Shown piece after piece: positions 1 to 7,933 of a stretch of 64,000 nucleotides of DNA (position 1 is the first letter of the stretch; each line of letters opens with the position of its first letter). The notes beneath the pieces were generated by a model. The model was not told the DNA's origin. It saw nothing but the letters and a program-made list of their open reading frames with translations, and did no database searches. Made by a program: the position numbers and the translations under genes. This stretch comes from Nocardioides humilatus (GTDB lineage: Bacteria; Actinomycetota; Actinomycetes; Propionibacteriales; Nocardioidaceae), in the NCBI RefSeq assembly GCF_008373755.1, contig NZ_VUJV01000003.1, positions 310,001 to 374,000 on the forward strand, written 5' to 3'.

Positions 1-287
1 GCCAGCAGGTCCGCGACCGCCGTCACGGCCGCATCAGCGGCCGCCTGACCGGCGGCGAGGGGTGCGTCACCGAGCAGGTCGCCGTCGTAGCGGTCACCGA
101 CCTCCTCGATCGTGCTGCCCTCGAGCAGCGGCACGGTCCAGAGGTCCTCGCCCGCCACGTGGTTGACGAGCGCCCGCACGTCCCAGTCCGCGCACGGTGT
201 CGGCTCGCCCCACTGGCCGTCGCCGACGCCGGCGAGGCACGTGGTCCACCACTCGACCGTACGGCGGTGCATCTCCTGCGTGTCCAT
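1..287 (-). CDS. TIGR03086-family metal-binding protein (mycothiol-dependent maleylpyruvate isomerase-like N-terminal domain), partial
   Basis: The first 95 codons of a gene that runs off the left edge of the window. The ATG lies at 287. The protein opens with a helix beginning MDTQEMHRRT, followed by the pattern TPCADWDVRALVNHVAGED, which is typical of the DinB/MDMPI four-helix fold. In that family the NHV histidine helps bind a divalent metal, and many members use mycothiol, a thiol of Actinobacteria. The exact substrate cannot be told. The start codon shares one base with the stop of the phosphotransferase upstream (TGATG), so the two are probably co-translated. The C-terminal half is outside the window. 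Confidence 0.8.
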   Translation of the reverse strand, partial: MDTQEMHRRTVEWWTTCLAGVGDGQWGEPTPCADWDVRALVNHVAGEDLWTVPLLEGSTIEEVGDRYDGDLLGDAPLAAGQAAADAAVTAVADLL

Positions 288-1264
288 CACACCAGTCCTC
301 TCTCGAAGGCGCGCGCGGCCTGCGCGAGCCACCAGTCCAGTCCCGCCCGCTCCCGAGCACGGGTCGCGGGGTCGTCGTGCTCGACGATGTCGAGCGACTT
401 GTTCCAGCCCAGCCAGGTCAGCCCGGCGAGCAGCGCCAGGTCGAGGGCCGTCTCGTCGTGCTCGGTCCCGGCCACCTCGCGCTGGATGTCGAGGAACTCG
501 TCGAAGGACACGTCGAAGAGGTGCCCGCACCCGACCAGCAGGCGCGCGACGTCCATCTCGGCGGGCCCGACCGAAGCCAACCCCCAGTCGATGAGGGTGA
601 TGCCGTCGGCCTCCATCGCCACGTTGACCGTGGCGACATCGCTGTGGAGCAGCGTCGGCGTGCAGTCCTCCAGCGCCCGCACCAGCGGCGTCACGTCGTG
701 GGCGAGGGCCAGGACCTGCCGGCCGACGTCGCCCGGTGCGACCTCGGCGAAGTGCTCCCAGCCGCGGAGGGCGGCATCGATCAGTCCCGCGCCGGCGTAC
801 GCCCGGATCCGGTCGGGCTGGAAGAGGCCGACGACAAGGTCCAGGGAGGTCTCGGTGAGCTCGGTCCGTCCCGCGTGCGCGGCGTGCAGGTCGGCCAGCG
901 CACTGAGGAGGTGGCGCACCTGCGCCGCCGACAGGCGGTCCTCCCACGTGAGCACGCTGTCGCCGAGGTCGCGCATGACGACCACCCCGTGCCCGTCGTC
1001 GTACCAGGCATCGAGGATCGGGTGTCGCACCGTCGGCGGCAGGTCGTCGAGCACGCCGTCGAGGTAGAGCGCGACCTCGCGCCCCCGGGTGTCGCCGCAC
1101 ATCTGCATGACGAGGTCGACCGAGGCGTCGTACCGCTTCACGATGACGTGCTCGCCGGTCGCGAGCAGCACGCGCTCGAGCGCGGCTCCCGAGCGCCCGT
1201 CGTCACTCACCGGAGCCCGTGCGATCGCCGAGTCGAGCACGGCCCGGTCGATGCCCGCGGCCAT
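287..1264 (-). CDS. APH-like phosphotransferase family protein
   Basis: A 325-residue protein with the aminoglycoside-phosphotransferase/choline-kinase fold. The Brenner-type catalytic motif HSDVATVN starts at residue 207 (D209 would be the base), the metal-binding DWG follows at about 226-228, and K43 is the likely ATP lysine. The family phosphorylates small molecules such as aminoglycosides, choline or sugars, and nothing here fixes the substrate. The stop overlaps the start of the TIGR03086-family gene by one base, so they look like an operon. An intrinsic metabolite kinase is more likely than an acquired resistance gene, because composition matches the surroundings. Confidence 0.8.
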   Translation of the reverse strand: MAAGIDRAVLDSAIARAPVSDDGRSGAALERVLLATGEHVIVKRYDASVDLVMQMCGDTRGREVALYLDGVLDDLPPTVRHPILDAWYDDGHGVVVMRDLGDSVLTWEDRLSAAQVRHLLSALADLHAAHAGRTELTETSLDLVVGLFQPDRIRAYAGAGLIDAALRGWEHFAEVAPGDVGRQVLALAHDVTPLVRALEDCTPTLLHSDVATVNVAMEADGITLIDWGLASVGPAEMDVARLLVGCGHLFDVSFDEFLDIQREVAGTEHDETALDLALLAGLTWLGWNKSLDIVEHDDPATRARERAGLDWWLAQAARAFERGLV

Positions 1265-1323
1265 GTCCTCATCGTGCCGCTCCTGAGGGTCACTGCCTAG
1301 ACCTGCCTAGACTCGGCCAGGAC

Positions 1324-2433
1324 ATGAGTACGACGACAGCGGGCCGCTTCTCCTGGGCGGTCGTGAGCCCGCCGCTCGCCGCCGTGGTGCTGGCCGTCTC
1401 CTGGGGCACGCACCCCGGCACCTTCGGCAACGTCGTCGTCGGTCTCGCGCTGGTCGCGGCCGTGCTCGCCGCCGTCTATCACGCCGAGGTCGTCGCCCAC
1501 CGGGTCGGTGAGCCGTTCGGCTCGCTCCTGCTCGCCGTGGCGGTCACGATCATCGAGGTCGGACTGATCGTGACGTTGATGGTGTCCGGGAAGGGCGACA
1601 CCTCCACGTTGGCGCGCGACACCGTCTTCGCGGCCGTGATGATCACGATCAACGGCATCGTCGGCATTGCGATCGTCGTCGGTGCGCTGCGCCACCACCT
1701 CGCCGTGTTCAACCCCGAGGGCACCGGGTCGGCCCTGGCGACCGTCGCCGCCCTGGCCGGACTCACCCTCGTGGTGCCGGCCTTCACGACCAGCGCCGAC
1801 GGCCCGGTCTTCACCGGCTCGCAGCTCGCCTTCGCGGCCGTCGCGTCACTGGCGCTCTACGCGATGTTCGTGGTCACCCAGACCGTGCGCCACCGCGACT
1901 TCTTCCTCCCCGTCGATCGCGAGGGCGCGCGCGGACCCGTCGACCTCGACGGCGACGGGCACGCCGACCCACCGCCGGCGCGCGAGGCGTTGATCAGCCT
2001 CGGGCTGCTCGGTGTCGCGCTGGTCGCCGTCGTCGGCCTGGCCAAGGTCGAGTCACACGCGATCGAGTCGGCCGTCGACTCCCTCGGCCTGCCCGAGGCC
2101 GTCGTCGGCGTCGTGATCGCACTGCTCGTGCTGCTCCCCGAGTCGATCGCCGCCGTCCGCGCCGCGGTGCGCGACAAGGTGCAGACCAGCTTCAACCTCG
2201 CCTACGGCTCAGCGATGGCGTCGATCGGACTCACGATCCCCGCCATCGCCGTGGCGTCGATCTGGCTCGACGGACCACTCGCCCTCGGCATCGACCCGCT
2301 CCAGCTGGTCCTCCTGGTGCTGTCGCTGATCGTCTCGGTCCTGACCGTCGTGCCCGGTCGCGCCAAGCCGCTCGCCGGCGGGGTCCACCTCGTCCTGTTC
2401 GCCGCGTTCCTGTTCCTCTCGGCGGCCCCGTGA
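1324..2433 (+). CDS. Calcium/cation:proton antiporter, ChaA / y4hA type
   Basis: A 369-residue polytopic inner-membrane protein with about ten or eleven hydrophobic segments in two halves separated by a short acidic loop (near residues 205-215, with DLDGDGH). Each half carries the conserved acidic helix of the CaCA superfamily: EVGLIVTLM in the first and LLPESIAAV in the second. These are the expected ion-coordinating glutamates. ChaA-type proteins export Ca2+, Na+ or K+ against protons. The start was set at the ATG at 1324, which gives the normal family length. The stop overlaps the GTG of the downstream lipoprotein gene (GTGA), which implies coupled translation. Confidence 0.87.
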   Translation: MSTTTAGRFSWAVVSPPLAAVVLAVSWGTHPGTFGNVVVGLALVAAVLAAVYHAEVVAHRVGEPFGSLLLAVAVTIIEVGLIVTLMVSGKGDTSTLARDTVFAAVMITINGIVGIAIVVGALRHHLAVFNPEGTGSALATVAALAGLTLVVPAFTTSADGPVFTGSQLAFAAVASLALYAMFVVTQTVRHRDFFLPVDREGARGPVDLDGDGHADPPPAREALISLGLLGVALVAVVGLAKVESHAIESAVDSLGLPEAVVGVVIALLVLLPESIAAVRAAVRDKVQTSFNLAYGSAMASIGLTIPAIAVASIWLDGPLALGIDPLQLVLLVLSLIVSVLTVVPGRAKPLAGGVHLVLFAAFLFLSAAP

Positions 2434-3347
2434 GACGCGCCCACCGCCGGGTCGCGGCGCTCACGCTCGCCCTGTCCCTGGCGCCGGTCCTGACGGCATG
2501 CGGCGAGGACGAACCCGAGCCCGAGTCCCGCCCCAGCCGCCTCGTCCTCGACCCGCCGTCGACCAGCACGGGCAGCACCTCCGGCGACGGCCACACCCAC
2601 GGCCCCGGTCAGGTCGAGGCCGTGACGACCGGCAACGGCACCCGCTCCACCGCGGGTGGCTACACGCTCACCGGCCTGCGCCTCGCCGCCGGCACCGACG
2701 GTCCGGCGAACCTGTCCTTCCGCATCGTCGGCCGCGACGGAGCAGCGGTCACCCGCTACGACGCCGTACAGACCAAGGAGCTGCACCTCTACGTCGTCCG
2801 CGACGACCTCGCGATCTACCGCCACGTCCACCCGACGTTCGACGATGGCACCTGGTCGGTGCCGGTCGACCTCGGCGCGCCGGGTGTCTACCGCGTCGTC
2901 GCGGACTTCCAGCCCACAGGCGTGAAGCTCCCGGTGGTGCTCGCGGCCGACGTCACCGTGCCCGGCAAGTGGCGACCCCAGCCGGTGCCGGTCGAGCCCG
3001 AGGGCGACGACGGCGTGGTGCGGGTCCGGGTCGATGGCGGCGGGACGATCGGTCCTGACGGCCGGCTGCGGTTCGTCGTGACGACCCTCGACGGTCGGTC
3101 GGTGCAGCTGGGCAGCTACCTCGGCGCCGCGGCCCACGTGTCGGGCTTCCGCGGCGGGCTGCGCGCCGCGCAGCAGGTGTTCGTGCACGTGCACCCCTAC
3201 GGCGAGCCCGAGGTGACCGACGACGGCACCGTGCTGACCTTCCACACCGTCTTCAAGCGACCGGGCGACTATCGCTTCTTCGTGCAGGTGCGGGTCGACG
3301 GCATCGTGCACACGGTGCCGGTCACGGCGACGATCACTCGACGCTGA
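2430..3347 (+). CDS. Secreted lipoprotein with HxH metal-binding look, next to copper genes
   Basis: A 305-residue lipoprotein. The basic N-terminus, hydrophobic stretch and LTAC lipobox (Cys at about 28) predict lipidation on the outer face of the membrane. A low-complexity linker contains GDGHTHG. The folded part holds two similar beta-rich units, each with an HxH element (YRHVHPTF and VHVHPYG) and a Gly-x-Tyr-Arg strand near its end. That duplication with histidine pairs suggests an extracytoplasmic metal-binding or metal-chaperone role. The gene starts on a GTG overlapping the antiporter stop, and its 3' end overlaps the convergent copCD gene by 14 bases. The product is not assigned to a named family; the copper link is inference from HxH motifs and neighbours. 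Confidence 0.72.
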   Translation: MRRAHRRVAALTLALSLAPVLTACGEDEPEPESRPSRLVLDPPSTSTGSTSGDGHTHGPGQVEAVTTGNGTRSTAGGYTLTGLRLAAGTDGPANLSFRIVGRDGAAVTRYDAVQTKELHLYVVRDDLAIYRHVHPTFDDGTWSVPVDLGAPGVYRVVADFQPTGVKLPVVLAADVTVPGKWRPQPVPVEPEGDDGVVRVRVDGGGTIGPDGRLRFVVTTLDGRSVQLGSYLGAAAHVSGFRGGLRAAQQVFVHVHPYGEPEVTDDGTVLTFHTVFKRPGDYRFFVQVRVDGIVHTVPVTATITRR

Positions 3348-4974
3348 CCGACAGCGCCGTCACCGGGTTGTCGAACTCGTCGATCTTCAGGCTGACCTGG
3401 ACCTCCCACTCCCCCGGTGCGGGGAAGGTGACGACGGCTCGGAAGGTGCCCGTACCCGTCGGCGCGACCGGGACCGAGCCGAGGTCGACGTCGGTGTTGC
3501 GCACCGACACCACAGGACGCGCGTGCAGGTCCACGGGCTCTCCCGCGAGGTCCTGGACCTGGATGGTCAGTCCGCGCCGGCGCCCGTCAATGTCGTCGAG
3601 GACGGCGAGCACCTGGAGGTCGTCCACCGTCACGCGGGCGACCTTCGCGCCGGTCGTCGCCGGCACGGTCGTCGCCTCGGCCCGAGGAGGCTGCTCGACG
3701 AGGAAGCCGGTGACGCCGAGGATCGCGACGAGCAGCGCGGCCTCGACAAGCACCACCTTCCCGACCAGGTGCGTCGTGCGGCGGCGGGCCTCGTGCGCGC
3801 CGTCGCTCACGCGCGGGAGCAGTCCGTAGCGGTTCCACGCCGCGATCCCGAGCACGACGAGAGCGAGGCCGACCTTCACCAGGAGGAGCCGGCCGTACGT
3901 CGTGTCGACGAGTGCGCTCCACGATCCGAGGATCCGCCAGCCGAGCAGGGTCCCAGCCGCGGCGAGCACGGCCAGCAGACCTGCCGCGACCGTCGAGAAC
4001 CGGCTCAGCAGGAGCGCACCGTCACCCTCCCGGCCGGCCAGCGACGGCAGGGCGACCGCGAGCCCGACCAGTCCGCCCAGCCAGACGGCTCCGGCCGATA
4101 GGTGGAGCGCGTCGGTCAGGACCAGGAGCGAGGCCGGTTCGTAGGCGCGGGTGTGCCCGACCAGTGCGGGCGACCAGACCGCGAGGCCGGCGCCGATGTC
4201 ACCGGTCAGCGATGGTGTCGGACGGCCGGCGAGGAGCGCCGCGAGACCGAGCCCGACCGCCTGCAGCAGCAGGACGGTGATGTCGTCACCGACCAGCGTC
4301 GGGTCGAACGACGCACCCTCGAACAGGCCGCCCAGTCCGGCGCCGCGCTGGTAGGCACCCGACAGCGGTACGGCGACCGCGGCCACCGCGACCGCCACGA
4401 CCGACGCAGCACGCAGCAGGCGGACCAGACGTCGGCGTACCTCCTCACGGAGGCGGACGCCGCGCGAGGTCCAGGACAAGAAGATCGTGAGACCGCCGGC
4501 GAGCAGCAACGTGATGTAGGACAGCGCCTGCACGGCGCTCGCGACCGCCCGCATCGTCGTGTCGTCGGTCTGCGGGAGGTCGTGCGGCGGCGAGACGGAG
4601 GGGCTGGGCGCCCCGATGTGGAACGTCACCGAGCCGGTGATCGGGTGCCCGTCGGAGGAGACGACCCGCCACACCACGACGTAGGTGCCGTCGTCGAGGC
4701 CGCCCGGCAGCTCCGCCGTCACGACCTCGTCGCGCGCGGCGGCATCGATGTCGAGCGGGTCCCCCGCGGCGTCGTAGGCCTTCACCCCGTCGTCGACCAC
4801 CGTGACCGGCTCGTCGAAGGTCAACGTCACCTGCTCCGGCGCCTCGGCCAGCACCTCGCCCTCAGCGGGGTCGGAGGACACGAGCGAGGCGTGCGCCGAC
4901 GCCGGGGCAGCGGCCAGGCCCATCAGGGCTCCGGCCAGGAGCACCGCCGCCAGCGCACGCCTCATCTGGTTCAT
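3334..4974 (-). CDS. copCD: CopC-CopD fusion protein, copper resistance/uptake
   Basis: A 546-residue membrane protein. A signal peptide ends at APASA, so the mature protein would begin with histidine (HASL), the N-terminal copper ligand of CopC. The CopC domain spans about 28-122, with the characteristic TLTFDEPV and SDGHPITGSVTF strands. A CopD domain follows at about 145-425 with eight or so transmembrane helices. The last 110 residues form an extra beta-sandwich-like domain (ending in GEWEVQVSLKIDEF) that resembles FixH/YtkA-type domains. CopC binds periplasmic Cu and CopD moves it across the membrane. The gene sits 8 bases downstream of ycnI in the same direction. A second ATG three codons in is an alternative start. 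Confidence 0.92.
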   Translation of the reverse strand: MNQMRRALAAVLLAGALMGLAAAPASAHASLVSSDPAEGEVLAEAPEQVTLTFDEPVTVVDDGVKAYDAAGDPLDIDAAARDEVVTAELPGGLDDGTYVVVWRVVSSDGHPITGSVTFHIGAPSPSVSPPHDLPQTDDTTMRAVASAVQALSYITLLLAGGLTIFLSWTSRGVRLREEVRRRLVRLLRAASVVAVAVAAVAVPLSGAYQRGAGLGGLFEGASFDPTLVGDDITVLLLQAVGLGLAALLAGRPTPSLTGDIGAGLAVWSPALVGHTRAYEPASLLVLTDALHLSAGAVWLGGLVGLAVALPSLAGREGDGALLLSRFSTVAAGLLAVLAAAGTLLGWRILGSWSALVDTTYGRLLLVKVGLALVVLGIAAWNRYGLLPRVSDGAHEARRRTTHLVGKVVLVEAALLVAILGVTGFLVEQPPRAEATTVPATTGAKVARVTVDDLQVLAVLDDIDGRRRGLTIQVQDLAGEPVDLHARPVVSVRNTDVDLGSVPVAPTGTGTFRAVVTFPAPGEWEVQVSLKIDEFDNPVTALSVSVE

Positions 4975-4982
4975 CCGGCTCG

Positions 4983-5699
4983 TCAGGCCTTCCGGGAGCG
5001 GGCCAGGGCGACGCCGCCGATCACGATGCCGAGGATGCCGGTGGCGAGGCCGGCGAGGGCGAGGCCGTTGCCGTCCTCGTCGTCCTTGTCGGCGTCCTTG
5101 TCGCCGTGGTCGGCGTCCTTGTCACGGTGCTCCTCGCCGTCCATGTCGCCGCCGTGGTGGCCCTCACCGTCGGCCTCGGTGATGGTGACGAGCGGCGCCG
5201 GGTGCTCGAGCTCCTCGGGGTCCTGGCCGTCAGCGGCCTCCTCGGTCCAGCCCGTCTCGCCCTTCTCGCAGGTCTGCACGATCGGGAAGGCGAGGGTCTC
5301 GCCCGCGGCGTCGGGTAGCTGGAGGGACAGCTCGAAGGCATCGCGCTGACCGTCGGGCAGGGGCGTGTTGGCCGTGTAGACGACTTGGTCGACCCGTTCG
5401 GTGATCTCGTTGCCGTGCGCGTCCGTGATGGGCTCGTCGAGCGTCTGCATGACCTTCTCGACGGTCCAGAACGGGTTGCGCGTCGGCGTGACCGCGTAGA
5501 TCTCCTCGGGCAGCTTGATGGCGATCTCGGTCGTCGCCGACCCGTCGCACCCGTGCGGGACGCTGACGGTCAGCACGGCATAGGCGCCGGCCGCGGTGGT
5601 GTTGGGCGAGATGGTCACGTGGGCGGCAGCGGGAGCGACCGTCAGTGCGAGAGCGCCGAGAGCGGCAGTCGCGGGCAGGGCGATACGTCGGATGTGCAT
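4983..5699 (-). CDS. ycnI: YcnI family copper-binding protein (DUF1775)
   Basis: A 238-residue secreted, membrane-anchored protein. The signal peptide ends at APAAA, leaving an N-terminal histidine (HVTISP), which in the YcnI family coordinates Cu(II) together with a conserved glutamate. The DUF1775 domain fills about 27-165 and includes NPFWTVEK, the conserved tryptophan region. A charged linker rich in His, Asp and Lys (GEGHHGGDMDGEEH and D/K-rich repeats) follows, then one C-terminal transmembrane helix and a basic tail. YcnI is thought to pass or sense copper with the neighbouring CopC-CopD transporter, and here both genes are adjacent in the expected order. Confidence 0.92.
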   Translation of the reverse strand: MHIRRIALPATAALGALALTVAPAAAHVTISPNTTAAGAYAVLTVSVPHGCDGSATTEIAIKLPEEIYAVTPTRNPFWTVEKVMQTLDEPITDAHGNEITERVDQVVYTANTPLPDGQRDAFELSLQLPDAAGETLAFPIVQTCEKGETGWTEEAADGQDPEELEHPAPLVTITEADGEGHHGGDMDGEEHRDKDADHGDKDADKDDEDGNGLALAGLATGILGIVIGGVALARSRKA

Positions 5700-5771
5700 G
5701 GGTGTTCCTTGTCTGGAGATTCGATGGGTGCGCGCAGGCGCAGCCGACTCACCGGCCCGGACAGGGAACGG

Positions 5772-6314
5772 TCAGGCGGCCACGCAGAGCACCGGCGGAG
5801 GTCCGCGGGTGGGGTGCGCCGATGACGAACGGCCGAGGAGTCTCGGGGCGATCGCAGGTGTCGCGACGTGCGCGCGGTGCGGGATCTGCGGCGTCGCCGC
5901 GTCCACCCAGCCGAGGATGACCTGGATCGCCCGGCGCCGCAGCGCGAACGCGAGCGCCGCGGCGAGACCTGCCGCCAGGTGCGCCCCGACCATGGGCCAG
6001 CTGAGCCCGAGGAACGCGTCGGGCGACCCGCCGTGCGTGTGGTGCCCACTGCCGACCAGGACGACCAGCCACGCGTGCAGCACCGCCTGCAGTCCGACCA
6101 GAGCCGGCACCACCACGCGGATCGGGGTGCGGTGTCGGAGGACGAGCACCCCGGCGCCGTACGACGTCAGCGCGACAGCGCCCAACGCCGGCACGGCCGG
6201 CAGTTCTCCCCCGGCTGCGGTGTGGGCGATCGCGAGCGCCGTAGTGGTCTCGATCGCAGCCAGTCCCGCGGACAGACGCACCCCGCGACGGGGCACCTCG
6301 CGCAGGATCAGCAC
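5772..6314 (-). CDS. Small integral membrane protein of the copper cluster
   Basis: A 180-residue protein with four predicted transmembrane segments. A short loop between the third and fourth carries GSGHHTHGG, a His-rich patch that could bind a metal. The GTG at 6314 was chosen as start because upstream in-frame sequence falls into repeat DNA and reads as non-coding. It lies upstream of ycnI and copCD on the same strand with a 72-base gap, so it is probably the first gene of that unit. I do not recognise the family. A role in copper homeostasis is inferred from position and the histidines only. Confidence 0.6.
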   Translation of the reverse strand: MLILREVPRRGVRLSAGLAAIETTTALAIAHTAAGGELPAVPALGAVALTSYGAGVLVLRHRTPIRVVVPALVGLQAVLHAWLVVLVGSGHHTHGGSPDAFLGLSWPMVGAHLAAGLAAALAFALRRRAIQVILGWVDAATPQIPHRAHVATPAIAPRLLGRSSSAHPTRGPPPVLCVAA

Positions 6315-6364
6315 CCGCTCATCCTGCCTGACCGGCCGAAGGAACCGCCGACGAGGTGACGCCA

Positions 6365-6476
6365 GTTCGTCGAGAAGCGGTCCTGGCTCGTCGAGTAGCA
6401 GGCGACCTTGGTTCGTCGAGTCGCCGTGCTTGGTTCGTCGAGTAGCTGGCGAGCGCAGCGAGCCGCGTATCGAGAC
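6365..6476. repeat. Degenerate short tandem repeats ending in a dispersed palindromic element
   Basis: Four degenerate copies of the core GTTCGTCGAG begin at 6365, 6386 (GCTCGTCGAG), 6411 and 6433, spaced 21, 25 and 22 bases apart. The last runs into a longer imperfect palindrome (6430-6476) with the inner dyad GCGAGCGCAGCGAGCCGC and the flank TATCGAGAC. The same style of element (GCTCGC-centre, GAGAC or GGTTTCGAGG flank) recurs at 13755 and 37658. It occupies the gap between two divergent genes and has no coding appearance. It looks like a REP-type intergenic repeat. Confidence 0.6.
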
Positions 6477-6558
6477 GCCCGCACCGGCCCACGGCCTTCT
6501 CCACAGCCCTGACGCCGGTCCAGGGGTTCTGTCGGTGGTCCCGTGTTTAATACAGAAC

Positions 6559-7848
6559 ATGAACCTCGGGACCACGACCAGCAACACCCTGCTGGACGAC
6601 CTCCGCGACATCCGCGTGCTCGCGACCAACGCCGCGATCCGCGAGCTCGCCTGCATCGCCCACTACGCCGAGCTCCACACCGTCACCGACGAGACCATGG
6701 CTTCGACGTTGACCGAGCGAGGTCTCGACACCGGCCTCCCCGTCGCCGGACCCGGCGCACCCCTGGTCAGCGACTTCGCGGTCATGGACCTCGCCACCGT
6801 GCTGGGCCGGTCCCTGGATTCCGGCCGCAACTACGTCGGCCAGGTCGTCGAACTGTGCTGGCGTCTCCCCCAGACCTGGGAGCGCGTCCTGGCCGGCGCC
6901 GTCCCGGTCTACAAAGCACTGCGGATCGCCGACCACACCCGCCTCCTTCCCTGGGAGGCCGCGGCGTACGTCGATGCCCACCTCGCACCGTTCGCCCACT
7001 CCTGCTCCTGGGCCCAGATCGAACGCCTCGTCGACGAAGCCCTCATCCGGTACGACCCCGACGCCGCCGCCCAGAAGGCCCGCGACGACGCCGAGACCCG
7101 CCACGTCGACCTCGGCATCAACCACGTCGGCCCCACCGGCATCGCCCACGGCACCACCGCCCTCAACCTCCCCGACGCCCTCGACCTCGAAAACGCCGTC
7201 CAACGCCGCGCCAAGCTCCTCGGCCAACTCGGCGACGACGACACCCTCGACGTCCGCCGCGCCAAAGCCCTCGGCGAGATCGCCCGCGAAGACCTGGCCC
7301 TCGACCTCGACGTCGTCGACCCCGACACCGGCGAGATCACCCGCACCATCCCCGCCCGCAAGACCGTGCTGACCTTCCACCTCAGCGAGGACGGCGTCGT
7401 CGCCAGGTGCGGCAACACCCGCACACCCCTCACCGTCGAAACCATCAAGCACTGGATGAGCACCGCGCCCGGCACAGTGATCGTGCGACCCGTCCAAGAC
7501 CTCGCCGACTGCCAGCCGGTCGACTCCTACGAGATCCCCGACCGACTCCGCCACCAAGTCGAACTGGCCAGGCACCACTGCGGCTACCCCTACTGCACCC
7601 GACCAGCCGAAGCCTGCGACCTCGACCACGCGATCCCCTACGGCGAGGGCGGTCCGACCTGTGCCTGCAACCTGTGCCCCGAATGCAGAGGCCACCACAG
7701 GTTCAAAACCAGCGGCCAAGCAACCGTCCGGATCCTCAGACCCGGCGTCTACTACTGGACCACCCCCTCCGGCACCTACCTCGTCGACCCCACCGGCACC
7801 TACCCGTTGACCAGTCGACCCGGCACCGACCAACTCGAACCCGAGTAG
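6559..7848 (+). CDS. HNH endonuclease signature protein, DUF222 / 13E12 repeat family
   Basis: A 429-residue protein. The N-terminal two thirds is the alpha-helical DUF222 region (for example CWRLPQTWERVLAGAVP), and the C-terminal part has the HNH nuclease signature: cysteines at CGYPYC, the DLDHAIPYGEGG motif, CACNLCPEC and the final HHRFKTSG. These multicopy genes are a hallmark of Nocardioides, Mycobacterium and relatives. Many behave like selfish or domesticated elements, but the biological role is not known. There is no clear Shine-Dalgarno sequence before the ATG, so translation may be leaderless. The gene is flanked on the left by a repeat cluster, which fits a mobile history. Confidence 0.9.
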   Translation: MNLGTTTSNTLLDDLRDIRVLATNAAIRELACIAHYAELHTVTDETMASTLTERGLDTGLPVAGPGAPLVSDFAVMDLATVLGRSLDSGRNYVGQVVELCWRLPQTWERVLAGAVPVYKALRIADHTRLLPWEAAAYVDAHLAPFAHSCSWAQIERLVDEALIRYDPDAAAQKARDDAETRHVDLGINHVGPTGIAHGTTALNLPDALDLENAVQRRAKLLGQLGDDDTLDVRRAKALGEIAREDLALDLDVVDPDTGEITRTIPARKTVLTFHLSEDGVVARCGNTRTPLTVETIKHWMSTAPGTVIVRPVQDLADCQPVDSYEIPDRLRHQVELARHHCGYPYCTRPAEACDLDHAIPYGEGGPTCACNLCPECRGHHRFKTSGQATVRILRPGVYYWTTPSGTYLVDPTGTYPLTSRPGTDQLEPE

Positions 7849-7862
7849 ACGTCACAGCCCGA

Positions 7863-7884
7863 AACCCCGCCCACCAGCGGGGTT
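7863..7884 (+). terminator. GC-rich hairpin terminator after the HNH gene
   Basis: A perfect 8-bp stem AACCCCGC / GCGGGGTT with a 6-base loop, 14 bases after the HNH stop codon. There is no T tract, as is usual for intrinsic terminators in high-GC Actinobacteria. It also lies 3' of the convergent ACT-GNAT gene. Confidence 0.55.
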
Positions 7885-7933
7885 ACAGGCATGCCCGAAC
7901 GCGCGCTGATGCCGAGTGCCGAGCGCCCCGCGA

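Noticed and set aside
287-1264. A drug-resistance phosphotransferase acquired by transfer
   Set aside because: Composition and overlap with a housekeeping-type gene argue for a resident metabolite kinase. No mobile element is near.
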